DNA of 64,000 nt, from assembly GCA_947172415.1 (NCBI GenBank), contig OX359190.1:3162001-3226000 (forward strand), written 5' to 3'. The first letter of the stretch is position 1. Each line of letters starts with the position of its first letter. Shown piece by piece: positions 11,295 to 23,455 of this stretch. Made by a program: the position numbers and the translations under genes. Source of the stretch: Chondrosia reniformis (taxonomy: Eukaryota; Porifera; Demospongiae; Chondrillida; Chondrillidae). The notes under the pieces are model-generated. The model saw nothing but the letters and a program-made list of their open reading frames with translations, did not search any database and was not told where the DNA came from.

Positions 11295-11905
11295 CTGGAA
11301 TTTTTTATAATTTCATTATTATTATTATTATTTTATTATTGAAATTATTATTATGGAAAAAGGATGATGATTGGTGGTAATTAGGGCATAAATGAGGTAA
11401 CAGGATTAAAAGGCCTAAGTGTCCATATACAATAAAATACTGGATGAAATAATACAGGAAACACAAACATTAAATAATTATACATGAAAAGTGATCTTAT
11501 AATACATTTACTTATAAAATAAAATAAAGAATTAATCAATGAACTGAAGACCTGGAAGCTCCTGAGTACCCATCACAGAGGAGGAGTTCCCCAACTGGAT
11601 AGCCACGGAGAGCCGCTGGAGTAGAAAGTGAAGGACTGGGGCTCTCCTGTAGCTGCCCTCAGCCTACGACTGAGGTCACATAGAAAACATAGTGAGTCTG
11701 GGCTCACCGACCCACAAGTCTCCACTGCATATGGTTGCATGGAACAGATAGCCCCTGTCAAGGTGGGCATACTTCCTCGCCTTTTCCCTCTCAGCATGGG
11801 CTGCAGCTCCTCCTGCTTCCTTGGCCGATGTGCCTTTGTGAGAAGCGCAGAAGGTGTCCACATATTATTATTATTATTATCATTATCATTATTAATTATT
11901 ATAAT
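11295..11905 (-). mobile_element. Non-LTR retrotransposon, 5'-truncated copy 2
   Basis: The minus strand reads 'TSAKEAGGAAAHAEREKARK', 'YAHLDRGYLFHATICSGDLW' and, after a break, 'LLQRLSVAIQLGNSSSVMGT'. This is the C-terminal part of the same retrotransposon family as copy 1. A (TAA)n/(ATT)n tract at 11310-11345 fits the 3' tail, and another at 11868-11905 marks the junction with copy 1. Confidence 0.65.
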
Positions 11906-11997
11906 GAGTCCAATAAATTAATAAAACAGGGATATATACTAACGCCAGAAATCAAAATACAACCTTAGCATAAAAATTAAATTTACAATGGGTAAAT

Positions 11998-14305
11998 AAT
12001 AATAATAATAATAATTGTAATCGCATAAAACCATAAAATCAATGTTGACTGCTACACTGATAGGGAGGGATGCAATTACCGATGTAGCGTTTCCAACCTA
12101 GATGGCAACGGAGATCCTCTGCATTAGGAAGGCAAGTCCCACAGCTATCCGGATGGCCTCATCACTCATCCTCAGCCCCAGGGAGGAAACTTAAACCATG
12201 CCCCAGATTCTACTGAACTGGCCGCCAAAAGCCTGGCTTTAGACACATCATCCTTACATGATACAAGGATACTCTCAAACAAAAAGTCTATCTTTGGTTT
12301 ATCCCAGGCCTTCTGGCTAGTAGACACAGTTAGAACAGGAGTCTCGGGTGGTAAGTCTTGCTTCCATGCCCTCACGCAGAATCCCTTTCCTCATAAGGGG
12401 ATGTTGAGAGATGATCTTGTAGTAGGTCTAGCCCCAGTGAGTGGGCTCCATCAGCTGAGGTCAAAAAGGCAGTAGGTGCAACATCAAGAGGCCCTTCGGA
12501 TGCCAAGACCACCAGACCACACAGGGAGGGTGGCCTGAAGCCAACAAGGATCATCTAAATGGAAGTTGATGTTGGTGATCTTGGAAACAATGGATAGTAA
12601 AAACTAGTCCCAAGAGACCAACAAGGGTGCTGCTTGAAAGGCTGGTGATGTGTGCAAAACATGTAACAACTTATGCACAGAGAACGAAGGACGGAGGAGA
12701 GTAAGACCATCGTGAATATGGAGATGGTGCAAGCGCTCTCCTATCAATTGAAGGTTACTAATTTGGGAATCCAACACCGACTCCAATGAACTGGTTCCCA
12801 AAGGGGATCCCAGCAACATTGCTTGATCAGGGCAAACATACTGCAAGCCAGGAAAAACAGATAGCATACCCTCTACGTCAGATCGGTTATTGGAGATCAG
12901 CTCTGATTGTATTACATTGAGGCGTAAACCTAGCTGCTGGTCCTCCTCCTCAATACACCTCAAATCCACTGGAATGTTCTCAAGTGTGCCACCTATCGTG
13001 CCATCATCAAGATAAAAGGCCTTGTACTCAGACTTCAACCTAGACACAAGATCTTGTATTGACAAACTGAACAGCAACGGACTAAAAGGATCCCTTTGCT
13101 GTATACCTTCCGATGATGTGATCTCGACTTCGTCCCATAACAGGACTGACTCCATGGAGTTGGCTGAGTGGACATATGGTAACAGTTCAGGAATGAACCT
13201 CTTGACTGCACAGATCATTTTGTCACGTCTAACACTGTTAAATGTGTTACCAAAATCCACCTTAGTGATGGCCTTGTTGGGGGATAGATTGCTCAAATAA
13301 ATCCTCGTGGCATGGACTGCCACTTCCAAGCCATCTGGAACTTCAAACCCAAACTGGTGGGGGGCCAATAGGTCCGGAATTGTAGTGAGAGCGTGAAGGA
13401 AGTGAGCCTCCTGATGCCCTCACCCCAACAGCTATTGGGTGAATATCACCCCTTTCCTTTGTGAGTGCTGTTGTAAGTTTAGCACCAAACAAGAGAGGGC
13501 AGATTGGTGCAGGAGTCCTACCTTCTAGGATCAAAGTAGTCAAGGCAGTTAGTGCATTCAAAACACTCAAGGCACCTTCCTCTGCTGCTGGTCCAATGAG
13601 ATCTTTCAGATGCTGTGGTAACAGACCGTCCATTCCACCCTAGAGCCATTTGGAAACGACATGATAGCTCTCCTAACTGTATCTACATCAATAGCAAAAC
13701 CCAAAGAAGTTGGGTGTGGTTGTTCTTCAATGGTGGAATTCTTATGCCGGGGGGGATTTTTCAGTCTAATATTGTTTCAACGTTGGAAAGGGAGTGTTCT
13801 GCTATTGTGTCCCTGCTGCAGGTGAATCTCACTGCACCTCTGTAATTCCCCTCCTCTAGCTTACTGCGAACTCTAGCGGCCAACGCCTCCGTGACGTCCC
13901 GCGATTTTGACAACTTTCCTGACTTTCTTCCATAGCTTCTAACATTGTGGGAGGGATCATTAAGGTTGTTGCTCTCCTCAGACACTTGTTTGTTAATCAA
14001 GGACGCCAAGTTCCAGCGTTTACCTCCTTGCTGAGGCCAGCGCAGGCATCTCCTAGGAAATTGTATAAGCCTATCCCAAGCCGACACATCATTACGCGAC
14101 ACAACTTGCTCAACGATGGTCGAGACAGGCAAGGAATTCTTTTAAGAATCCTTGCTGGCTTGACAAAGAGCTTTAGCATTTCCCGAAATTGAAAACATTG
14201 AGATCCTGAATCGTTCCAGTTAACAAAATCTGGTGTGTGAGAATCTTCCATATTGTCAGTTACGCTGGAATTTACTGCTGTAATTGGTGAAGACAAATGG
14301 TTCAA
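11998..14305 (-). mobile_element. Non-LTR retrotransposon with reverse transcriptase, copy 1 (decayed)
   Basis: The minus strand carries an N-terminal region ('RILKRIPCLSRPSLS', 'VVSRNDVSAWDRLIQFPRRC', 'KRWNLASLINKQVSEE'), then a reverse transcriptase (13368-12604) and C-terminal pieces ('SCKDDVSKARLLAASSVESG', 'LGLRMSDEAIRIAVGL'). From the last of these it jumps directly to the very C-terminal 'LMQRISVAI', so an internal segment is deleted. A tail of (ATT)n lies at about 11998-12015. Frameshifts at about 13400, 13640, 13760 and 14100, plus stops, make it inactive. The family is one I know from cnidarian and sponge genomes; in intact copies the deleted part has an RPDG...W-D-T pattern suggesting a restriction-like endonuclease (inference). 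Confidence 0.75.
12604..13368 (-). pseudogene. Reverse transcriptase domain of retrotransposon copy 1
   Basis: This 254-codon open block holds the main reverse-transcriptase motifs: 'KVDFGNTFNSVRRDKM' (motif A Asp), 'SEGIQQRDPFSPLLFSL' (motif B, with Arg in place of the usual Gly after QQ) and 'FYLDDGTIGG' (motif C Asp-Asp). The C-terminal half reads 'LLGSPLGTSSLESVLD' and 'HHLHIHDGLTLLR', as in related elements. The upstream thumb and N-terminal regions are in other frames. The motif B change and surrounding breaks indicate a dead copy. Confidence 0.8.
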
Positions 14306-14454
14306 TTTTTACATCTAACTGGATTAGATAGTGAAAGCCAACAATCAATATTCGATAAATTATTCTTTACACACTGGCACCTTACACAACACCCAGTCTT
14401 CATATACGGGCAACATCGAACTTGGGATCACACCACCATTTTTTCACACCTGTT

Positions 14455-14545
14455 ATTAAAAAATTATTATTATTATTATTGATTTAAGTGCATCATGTGC
14501 AGTTCTAATCAATAATAATACTACTACTACTACTAATATATGCTT
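14455..14545. repeat. (TTA)n tail joined to AAGTGCATCATGTGCA
   Basis: A TTA microsatellite is followed by AAGTGCATCATGTGCA and then a CTA/TAA tract. The same junction (TTATTATTTTTAAAGTG, CATCATGTGCA) occurs at 60485-60525. This looks like the 3' end of a SINE- or LINE-type element read on the minus strand. Confidence 0.45.
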
Positions 14546-15134
14546 TGCTCTGGTAGCCAGTGAGGATCGCCAAATACAACCTGTCAAGAAGAGAAAATGA
14601 AAATAAAAATGTAACAAGGATGGATATTAAAAAATTGAAATAAAGGAGAGGAACCCAGTGACAAGTAAAGTGAAAATCCACTATGTCGGCCATGACAAGA
14701 ATTTTGATGAATGGTGCAAGGAAGACATATTTAATTACTTCTGATGTAATATTGAAACAATAATTTAACCCTAAGGACCTTTATTGGGAACTTATACGGG
14801 ATTAGTAAGGATGACGATACTTAAAACATACAGGATATTAGGAGCAATATATATGCTTTCTTTGTTTAAAGGTTTGGCGTGTTTGTAAAGTAAAACTAAG
14901 ACGATAGGCCCAAGGGCATATGCCTAGTACATGTAGTGTGCCAATGTCATTGTGAATGTTGTATAGAGATTTGCAAATTTATTAGACCATTATCGACTGC
15001 AAAGTTAAACAATCATACGATCTTTCTGAAATTCATATTAATCGATAGCGCTTATACAGTATAATAATAAAATATTATAGGTTTCTACAGTAGTATAACT
15101 TTTTTATGAAGAAAAGTATTACATATGGCAAATA

Positions 15135-15754
15135 CAGTGCAGTCCACTTAATTTGAATCCGTTTTTAAAATATTTCGCCTATTTCGAATAGAACTTCGGT
15201 TCCCTGTATAGTCCCAGTACATCAATTTCGTTGGGAATTTTCGTTTATTTCAGAGAGAATACAGAAGTATGTTAACACAAATAAGCGAGCATCAAGGCAG
15301 CAATCACACCTTTAACGATTAAGAATTTTGTTAAATCGTCATTAATCATTCTCAGTACCGTGTTATTCTCTAGCTATGCAACGTTCATGGTACCAATCAC
15401 TTATCCTCAAACGAAAACTAGAGATTATCGATCTCGTGGACAATGCTCCATCTGAAAAGAAGAAGAAGGACATTGCTACTGAAGTAGGAATTCCAGCGAG
15501 TACCCTCAGCACTATTCTGAAAAACAGGGATACTCTACAGACTAGCTATACATTTGGAAGCAGAAAAAAAGCGTAACCGAGACCCTACACGTACTGATGT
15601 AGATATTTTTTCTCTTTTTCACTATATTTCACTTGTATTTTTTGCTGTTTAGACATCACTTTGCTATTTTGTACATAATCCTGATAATTCAAAATTCCTG
15701 TTATTTCAAATTTTTCCTGTTCCCCTAGAGATTTGAATTAAGTGGACTGCACTG
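15135..15754 (+). mobile_element. Pogo-like element, internally deleted
   Basis: The ends are inverted repeats starting CAGTGCAGTCCACTTAAT (about 23 of 25 positions match) with TA on both sides (15133-15134, 15755-15756). The 620-bp body contains one open frame with a CENP-B-type helix-turn-helix but no DDE domain, so it needs a transposase from elsewhere. It lies inside an older repeat also seen at 6.8 kb. Confidence 0.85.
15376..15576 (+). CDS. CENP-B/Psq-type helix-turn-helix peptide of the pogo-like element
   Basis: The 66-residue frame opens at the ATG at 15376 (MQRSWYQSLILKRKLEI). 'KRKLEIIDLVDNAPSEKKKK' followed by 'DIATEVGIPASTLSTILKNR' is the N-terminal DNA-binding helix-turn-helix found in CENP-B and in pogo/Tigger transposases. 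It stops soon after, where a full transposase would continue. If translated it could bind the element ends without catalysis; that is inference. It is the only intact coding block in this element. Confidence 0.65.
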   Translation: MQRSWYQSLILKRKLEIIDLVDNAPSEKKKKDIATEVGIPASTLSTILKNRDTLQTSYTFGSRKKA

Positions 15755-16399
15755 TATACGGATTTTGCAAGTGTTTTAGGAAAAACACAAAATGGCCATC
15801 AAAAGGAACCCTATTTTGTTGCCCAGCTTTCAGCCATATCCAATATTTTTGTCTATTAACTTCAGTGAAGGTTTTTTGGATGTTATCCTAACCAACAAAA
15901 GTACAAATGGAACTTAAAAAGGTTAGAAGAGGTAGTTTTTACACTTGTGCCACAAATGTGGCCTTCAGTCCATAAAGGGATTGCGGTAACACTTACACAC
16001 AGTCGTTAAAAGGTTAAAGTGCTTGATCATGGTGAGAACGACGGAATAGCAAAAAACTGTGATTGTAATCAAATAAATGTATCATCTACTGATTGGTTTC
16101 TTGAAGGTATTCCTGAATAATTTGACCAATGATTACGGGTGTGTGTAATACACCAGTCACTGGGAAAGTCCACACATGTATGACAGGCTATTGTTGTCCC
16201 CTGGTATATATATACAGTGCAAGTTACTATATATATATGAGTTCAGGTGGCAAAACATCATATATAGTAAGGCTGCATTCCAATCAGCTGTAATCTGTCT
16301 TGAGTCATCATGAGCTGGCCACCTTGAGCCACTTTTTTGATCCTGCTTTGGAATATTCCACTAGAGTTGGTAATCAGCTGCATGGGACCAGATGGCCAT

Positions 16400-16970
16400 C
16401 CATTATGTTCAAGATCTGATTGGACAATGGCCACGTTCTTTGGCAAATTTTCTGAGCTTTACTTTTATCAAAATCTTATGCAGTCATTTTTGAGTGGAGT
16501 GGTTGTTTTCCATTTCACCATGCCCATTCTATTCAGCAGCTTATTAGCCCAATTATTATAGAGAGAAATTGGGCCCCCACGCATGTCCAGTAGTCTGCTA
16601 TCATATTTACTTACCAAGCCTCTAGCTGCAGCTATAACATATCCTTCCTCACGAACTTTATCTATAATACCTGAACCTGTCGGTCAAGCATATCACCAAG
16701 AGTAATGGTTGGCCTTTTTTCTTGCTAGGCAAGGCTTTTATGGTCATTGCATCTGACCCTTCTTGGACACACTTCCTTAATTCAGTACGATAGTTGTCTC
16801 TCCAAGCTAGTCTGTACAGTGCTTTCTTTCAAGTCTACATTGGGTAGTTCCTTCCTAAAGGTACGGATGGCTGCAGCAGTACCGTGTATATACTTTGCTA
16901 CCATGAGCTTCTGGCCCTTGCAGCGCCAGCGTTTGGTATCGACTTCTTTTAGGCTGTTGTTTTCTCTCGA
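16400..16970 (-). pseudogene. Pogo/Tigger-like transposase fragment
   Basis: In shifting frames the minus strand reads 'FRKELPNVDLKEST', 'WRDNYRTELRKC', 'KKKGQPLLLGDMLDRQVQ', 'KVREEGYVIAAARGLVSKYD', 'LLDMRGGPISLYNNWANKLL' and 'NRMGMVKWKTTTPLK'. This is the region between the DNA-binding and DDE domains of a pogo/CENP-B-type transposase family abundant in sponges. The catalytic part is not present downstream. Confidence 0.6.
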
Positions 16971-16989
16971 AAAGTGGCTTTAACTTCTT

Positions 16990-18260
16990 AGTTATGCATG
17001 GATGAAGACGGTACATCACTTGAAAGCGGGCCACAGGGATCTGGAATACCAGCAGGGGACTTCTCCGTGGTCTTTATAGACTTCTTAACAAAATAACTCT
17101 GAATATCAGACATCGCATGCAACGGGCATGCAATTCCATGCAGTACCACTTCAAACAATTGCAACATTTATGAAAATAAGCTAATGAGAATCATTAAACT
17201 CGCTTGTACTACCCTATTGTTCCCTTTGTTCTAGATCTACAACTCAGCTTTACAAACATTTTTACGCATTCGGTATTGTCCATGCACTTAATATGTCACT
17301 CATGTTGCATAATCCAGTAACAATATTCGCAACACAAATATTTGCAAAATTGTTACTTGTGAAAATTTTAAGCTTACGGTAAAACCTCCCTTCCGCTTCT
17401 GCTATATATATACACTCAGTAATTATAGATCACTATAAAATTTATAAATCATGATATATATATCACACATCCCTTTTTTGTTTTTTATACAAACAGCGCC
17501 CCATAGTAACTTGGATAAATTGCAATCTAATACTCACATTTGATTCATAACAGGCTGCTAGGCTAATTACTTTTTTGCTCACAATTTATACCATTTATAA
17601 ACCATGTATGTCATTAATGTAAGCGAACGATTAGTAATTAAATATATTATATAAGACTAGCTAGTATACTTTCTTTAAGCTAAATATACAGCTGCTTTGC
17701 TTTGAATGGTTATATGCATTATATGAAAATCCATCTTCCCAAAGTCTACTCCAAAGATGGTTCCACTGTAAATTATTAGGATTGTTTAATTCATGTACAC
17801 ATATAAGGTGTGCATGCATAATATTAAGAGAGATACATGGACTAGACACGTGCATAAGGTTGTACATACATATTATTTTTCTCTAATAATCCTTTCTCTC
17901 TCTCTCTATCCCCAGAAAAACAAAGAAGTACATTAAACTCAATTTGTGGAGTTGTGTCTGAGAGGAAAAAGAGACTGTGTACAACTTCAGTCAAGTGTCC
18001 CCAGCACACAGAGGAGTAGAGGAAGGAGATAAGAACAAGACTGCTGAGCTCCTCCTCCAACCCTTCACCTCTTGGGAAGAGAAGGCCATCTTTTCAAGAC
18101 GAAGACTCACTCAACGAAAGTAATAATGTCTACCTCCATACAGTTGATAAGGTCACAAATATGGAAAATAGCATAAGGCATAATGGTTTGTAAATGTGAT
18201 AGGTTTAAAGCTATTGATTAGCAACTTTAGAATTAATTTTACTTATATTTGAAGTTATAA
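16990..18260. other. Spacer 3' of the coatomer gene; nothing recognised
   Basis: AT-rich sequence with ATATATAT runs and a TCTCTCTC tract near 17890. No coding region supported. The 3' UTR and poly(A) site of the coatomer zeta gene (minus strand) are probably in the right-hand part. Confidence 0.4.
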
Positions 18261-21200
18261 TTATGATTTGAGGAAATTCCACTTGCTATCTTTCGCACGC
18301 TGAAGAAACTACAGGATAAAAAAAGTTACAAAATCAATGTAAACATTGTTATGTTACAACAAACACAGAGGTCAGTGAGGGGACGTAAGTACATACAGAT
18401 TACTTTTGGCCAAATCAACTACAAATTTAGTAGTACATTTACATCAACTAAAGTAAATGTAAATAATTTGATTATTTTTTAAGTACATATTACATAATTG
18501 GTAAAAGAGTTTCCAACCAAATTTTATGTTTTTACTTAATTGTTCTAATATAAGAACCTAGTAGTGTACCCACTTGGTAAGAAACCTTAAATACTGACTA
18601 AACTGGTCACACCCAATTGGTAAGAAACCTTAAATACTGACTAAACTGGCCACACCCACTTGGTAAGAAACCTTAAATACTGACTAAACTGGCCACACCC
18701 ACTTGGTAAGAAACCTTAAATACTGACTAAACTGGTCACACCCACTTGGTAAGAAACCTTAAATACTGACTAAACTGGTCACAGCTACTTGGTAAGAAAC
18801 CTTAAATACTGACTAAATTGGCCACACCCAATTGGTAAGAAACCTTAAATACTGACTAAACTGGTCACACCCACTTGGTAAGAAACCTTAAATACTGACT
18901 AAACTGGTCACAGCTACTTGGTAAGAAACCTGAGATACTAACTAAACTGGTCACACCTACTTGGTAAGAAACCTGAGATACTGAATGCTCAGAGAAGGTA
19001 CTCTCTTCAGTCTTCACAGAAGCTCTTGATACAATTATACTTGGATCAACCTCTAGAACAATCCTATCACAGAAAATACAGTGTACAATGTATAATCACT
19101 GAAGAGAAACAGTAGTTAATGAACAAGTACAAAGTGACAATGCAAATCTCAAAAATATTCATCTGCATTCCATTGTGATCCTTGAACAATTTTATCTATA
19201 AGCCATTTTGGCTACAATTTTTTTTTTTTTTTTTTTTTTTTAGTTTCCAGATTAATCAATAACAATAATAGTAACAAATAAAACAAGTCAATGAGTTTAT
19301 ATATTACTAACTGATAGATATTATAAATAAATAAAGTCCATGTAAGTCCATAAAGTCCATGGCTACAAATAGTTTCCATTGCATTTCTTAATCGAGACCT
19401 ATATACATTATTTATATACTGATCCCACTAATGCTATGAATATATACATGATCCATTATCTCCTACTCCATTCACACAATAATGACATACCCTCCATCAA
19501 CTATCTCATCAAGAATTAAGAATGCTGCATCTAACTTCTCAAATAAGGTTCTCTTTTCCACTTGTCGCCTACACAGATTGCACATTTTAAAAGCACATTG
19601 CATAATAATAAATATTTCCCTATATGCATATACGTATTCCATTACAACCACAATGAACCAAGTGTTTCAAATATATGTAAATCACTGATGTAAAACAATG
19701 AACATGGTTACAAATTGACATTGAAGATGTACTCAAATTGAATTATGACACTTGACAGTCACTGGAAAGTTGCTAAAATCACAAAACATTGCTTACACAA
19801 ACAGAATTCAGAAACAGATTAAGCTGTTGGCTAACACAAATACATACTGTTAACAAGACCAGCAGTTCAGCAGTCATTTGTTAGCAAAATGTGCAGTTCA
19901 TTATAATATGGAAGCAAATGAGAAGCAAAAGTATCTCAAATTTTGAGATAAAAACTTCAAAGTGGTAAGTGTTGAGAAGATTAAAACAATTGCACATAAC
20001 CCTTCTCATACGTATATTACATAACCCTATATAGCTTTTTTATACGTACGTACATTACATAACGAAATAGCTTTCTTGTATATATGTATATGTACATGTA
20101 TTACATTGTGGACAAGTGAAACATTTTAACACCATATTAGACCACTACCACTGTTTAACAAGAATTACCGAAAGGAACTACTGATAAGACGAACTACTGT
20201 TAAAAAATAAAAGCATGGAGAGCTCATCAACCAGCTATCACTGTGCAATGTTGACATGTCAAGCTTACTTAAGAAAGATGTTGAACGAGTCATACAGTCC
20301 AGTTAGAACTGAGAATAACATGATCTACAAAATGGAATATCCATTCAGCATAAGAGAAAATAGATTTGTGTATACGTATTTGTAACACAACCTTGAAATT
20401 GTAAAAATATACATTTTTCTAAAGGTAAGATGTCAGCACTGTAGTAAATAATATCCTATACTGACCTCATTCTCAGTCTGTGATCCTATGACATAAAAGT
20501 AGAGATCCACGTTGCTCTTGAACACACAAGTCCACCCATCTGTCATTACTATCTCGTCTGCAAACAAAGATTACACATATAAAAGTACATGTGTGATATT
20601 AGAGTATCACAGCATATTCATACAAGTACATGTGTGACATTAGAGTATCACAGCACATGTGTACAAGTAAGCGTGTGACATTAGAGTTGAATGGCAGCAA
20701 TTAGAGAGACAGGAAATCTTTCATAATTACAGTAAACCTTGAGTTTTTAGGGGTACAGGCAGACCCTATAGTGTTCATCCTTAGTATTGGTTGTTACCCA
20801 TCTCATAGATACGTATATACATAATACAGGCTCATATAAAAGTATTATAACATTTCATTTGGAAATAGCAGTATTCGTTAAGAATGGGTTTGTTTCTGTC
20901 AATTACAAGGGCAACATAGCTGCCAAACAAATTGAGTGCTAGGGTTGGCAGCCTTACGAGTTTTTAACCCAATTAATTGACAAACAATAGAATGACATAT
21001 TTTTAGAGCATGTGTAGTATTTTAAGCTATTTACCAGAATAGCAATGCACAATGGTGAAACGAAATATTGAATTGAGTATGGTATGTATGAGTACGTACC
21101 TAAAATGTTTAACAGAACAGCTAAGTGGTCTAGTAAATAATAATTTACTCATAGAATCCAGTAATAGTTTCATTTAAAACCAAACCAATAGTAATTTCAG

Positions 21201-23222
21201 CTGCAAAACTATATTGCCATTTTTAATGCAAAACTTCCTTTGTAGCACATCTCAAACTACATTTCCTAGAATTGAAATAAAGCTCCACAAAAAGAACAAA
21301 GAGTCAACTATATAACAATGAAAATGAAATCAAGCTAACAATCAAATATACAATAAATTTTCCATTCATACAGCATGATAATTTTAGTTTCACAAAGTCC
21401 TTTCATCATAGTTCAGAGCTAAGGAAGTTGTTTCTGTTGTGACAACCAAAAACCTTAGATTGCCACTGAGATTAAACTTTGGCACATCGCACACCACAAA
21501 ACAGTTTCTTGAATGTGTTAACTATATTCATGAACTGTAATGACATTCATGACCTAATGATGTTACTCACTGTTAATCAAATCACCTATGAGATGGTAGG
21601 TAATGAATCTATGCATATAGTGAGCCTGCAGCACATGTGTTGAGTGATTTGTAGTTCTGTTATCTCCCTGACCACCTCATGCCTCAAAGGACTACCACAG
21701 TTATCTATCTCCCTGACCACCTCATGCCTCAAAGGACTACCACAGTTATATATCTCCCTGACCACCTCATGCCTCAAAGGACTACCACAGTTATATATCT
21801 CCCTGACCACCTCATGCCTCAAAGGACTACCACAGTTATATACATCCCTGACCACCTCATGCCTCAAAGGACTACCACAGTTATATATGTCCCTGACCTT
21901 GTACATCATATTATATCCCATAGACTGAAACATACATACAAACACAATTGAGCTTCACTATCCAAACTGATTGGAAATGATATATATGGTCATAATCAAG
22001 CTGTTCATAAGATTGATTGATAAGATTGAATAGCATTACATTTTAACAATAAATATCATGCAAAGTGAAGAAGTTAGCTTCATAGACACTCTAACAGGTA
22101 ATAATCACATTAGTATTATCTGTAGATTATGTAAATATAAAATTTCTTTAAATTTAAACTAGCAAATTAGGTTTTATTTTTGAAAGATGCCCTATTTCAA
22201 TATATTGCACACAAAATAGGCATCCTGGCTATTGATCTTCTACTGTGCTGAGGAAAATATTACATGGTAATGGATGAATTAATAGTTTCACAATTTAAAC
22301 TACACAACTAACCAGCCTTGAACAACCATATTCCTGTATCTGTTAAGGAGGCAAGTCACCATATGTTTAAGACTAGCCTAAAACACTTCTTTACATATTA
22401 GTATATAACTTATTCACATATCAGAATCTTAATCTAAATTTTTCAATTTTAATTTTAATCGACTTGACTGTTCATTCATTGATCATGTTACCATTGAATC
22501 ACTTATGTTTACTGTTGTTTTGTATGTGTTAGGTCCCCCATTGATACAGCCCTTGTGCTGAAGGGGCAACCTTAATAATAATAATAATAATAACAATCAG
22601 AAATCCTATTTCAGACACTCAATCATAGGCCTTGACATGACTTCATTTGATTATATTTGCAGATGAATAAAACTGTACTTCAAACTAAACACTCACCAGA
22701 TGAATCTCTCGTTTTCTTGAATAAGTTCTCTTCAAACTGCCTCTGTTCCTTAAAAGTGGGCAGCGTTTCATCATAATACTGTAGTAATGGTAAGCACCAA
22801 AGTAATGCTTTGTTACATTGGCATGAGCACTTAATCAACATTGAAAGATTGTCAGCTCTCTAATCTTAGATTTTAATTGAAGTGAACTTTTAAAGGTTTT
22901 AAAGACAAGTAAATTTTGCATCAAATACACAAAGATTTTAATCAATGCAATATATCCATTAGTTTATTACGTATCTTTCGTAATTGCATATTAAACCATT
23001 TCTCCAAAGGTGATCGATAGTGCAAAATTTTTCACATATAAATCAATACATTTCCTTACTTTGCTCAAAACCCGCTGGCCATCAGTACCAAGGATCACAA
23101 TCGCTTTAACAGTTACCAGAGATGGCTCCTGAAACAAATCAAACGCAAATCATGAATCTATGACCAGTCAGTACGCAGAAAGGGGCGCATTTTATACAAC
23201 TTACCAAGACAAAGGAGTCCAT
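18261..23222 (-). CDS. COPZ1: Coatomer subunit zeta (eight exons)
   Basis: Zeta is the small subunit of the COPI vesicle coat (Golgi to ER traffic). I rebuilt the gene by joining minus-strand exons at GT-AG sites: 23222-23205, 23128-23060, 22778-22697, 20557-20466, 20324-20269, 19568-19491, 19063-18973 and 18308-18261. All phases fit and the sum is 534 nt, 177 residues plus stop, the usual family length. Recognisable blocks are [76 protein letters not shown] and the C-terminal [15 protein letters not shown]. The start MDSFVLEPSL mirrors the family's short leader; an in-frame ATG further upstream (23309) is possible but less likely. Introns hold a 45-bp minisatellite, a LINE tail, a poly(T) run and a 43-bp minisatellite at the last donor. 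Confidence 0.93.
18570..18985. repeat. 43-bp minisatellite, about 9.6 copies
   Basis: TTGGTAAGAAACCTTAAATA occurs every 43 bp starting at 18574, 18617, 18660, 18703, 18746, 18789, 18832, 18875, 18918 and 18961. On the minus strand each unit contains AAGGTTTCTTACC or CAGGTTTCTTACC, the sequence of the 5' splice site of coatomer exon 7 (exon end 18973). The array lies in the last intron and its final unit overlaps the exon end. There are no spacers, so it is not a CRISPR. Confidence 0.95.
19216..19243. repeat. Poly(T) run
   Basis: An almost pure T run of nearly 30 bases in coatomer intron 6; read on the minus strand it is poly(A). It could be a retroposed tail, but I see no recognisable element body next to it. 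Confidence 0.7.
21659..21900. repeat. 45-bp minisatellite, about 5.3 copies
   Basis: CTCCCTGACCACCTCATGCC recurs every 45 bp from 21664 to 21889 in coatomer intron 3. The period is a multiple of three, so several frames stay open on both strands. These are not genes. Confidence 0.95.
22310..22592 (+). mobile_element. 3' end of a LINE-type element with (TAA)n tail
   Basis: The plus strand reads '[20 protein letters not shown]', a common C-terminal pattern of LINE reverse transcriptase proteins. A UTR with CCCTTGTGCTGAAGGGGCA and a (TAATAA)n tail follow at 22572-22592. It is a short 5'-truncated insertion in coatomer intron 3, antisense to the gene. Confidence 0.55.
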
Positions 23223-23455
23223 TTTGAAGATTGAGCAATCCTTTTTGATACCACGTTCGGGAACAAGGATAATGACGACGACGGAAGTCAATAAATGATT
23301 AAACGGCATAATCGTTACTAAATATAGTCACAGATGGTGGAAAGTTCGAGCAATCTACGCCATCTTTTCTACATGAGGCATATTTATACATTTGAGTTGA
23401 GTTAGTTATTAGTTAGTCAGGTACAAGTTGCGGTTGAGAATCACTACTATTAACT
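23223..23455. promoter_or_regulatory. Divergent promoter between coatomer zeta and bZIP genes
   Basis: The two start codons are only 233 bp apart on opposite strands, so both 5' UTRs and promoters must fit here. On the minus strand AAGATGGCG (near 23363), a YY1-like site, lies 140 bp upstream of the coatomer start. No clear TATA box sits at an expected place, apart from ATATTTATAC near 23381. Confidence 0.6.

Noticed and set aside
11573-11921. Plus-strand frames over the retrotransposon copy 2
   Set aside because: The minus strand carries the recognisable retrotransposon C-terminus; the plus-strand frames end in the TTA microsatellite.
18570-18985. Regular repeats that could suggest a CRISPR array
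   Set aside because: The 43-bp units follow directly without spacers, and the DNA is clearly animal nuclear DNA.
21586-21951. Three overlapping repetitive open frames on both strands
   Set aside because: They come from a 45-bp tandem repeat in coatomer intron 3, whose period is a multiple of three.
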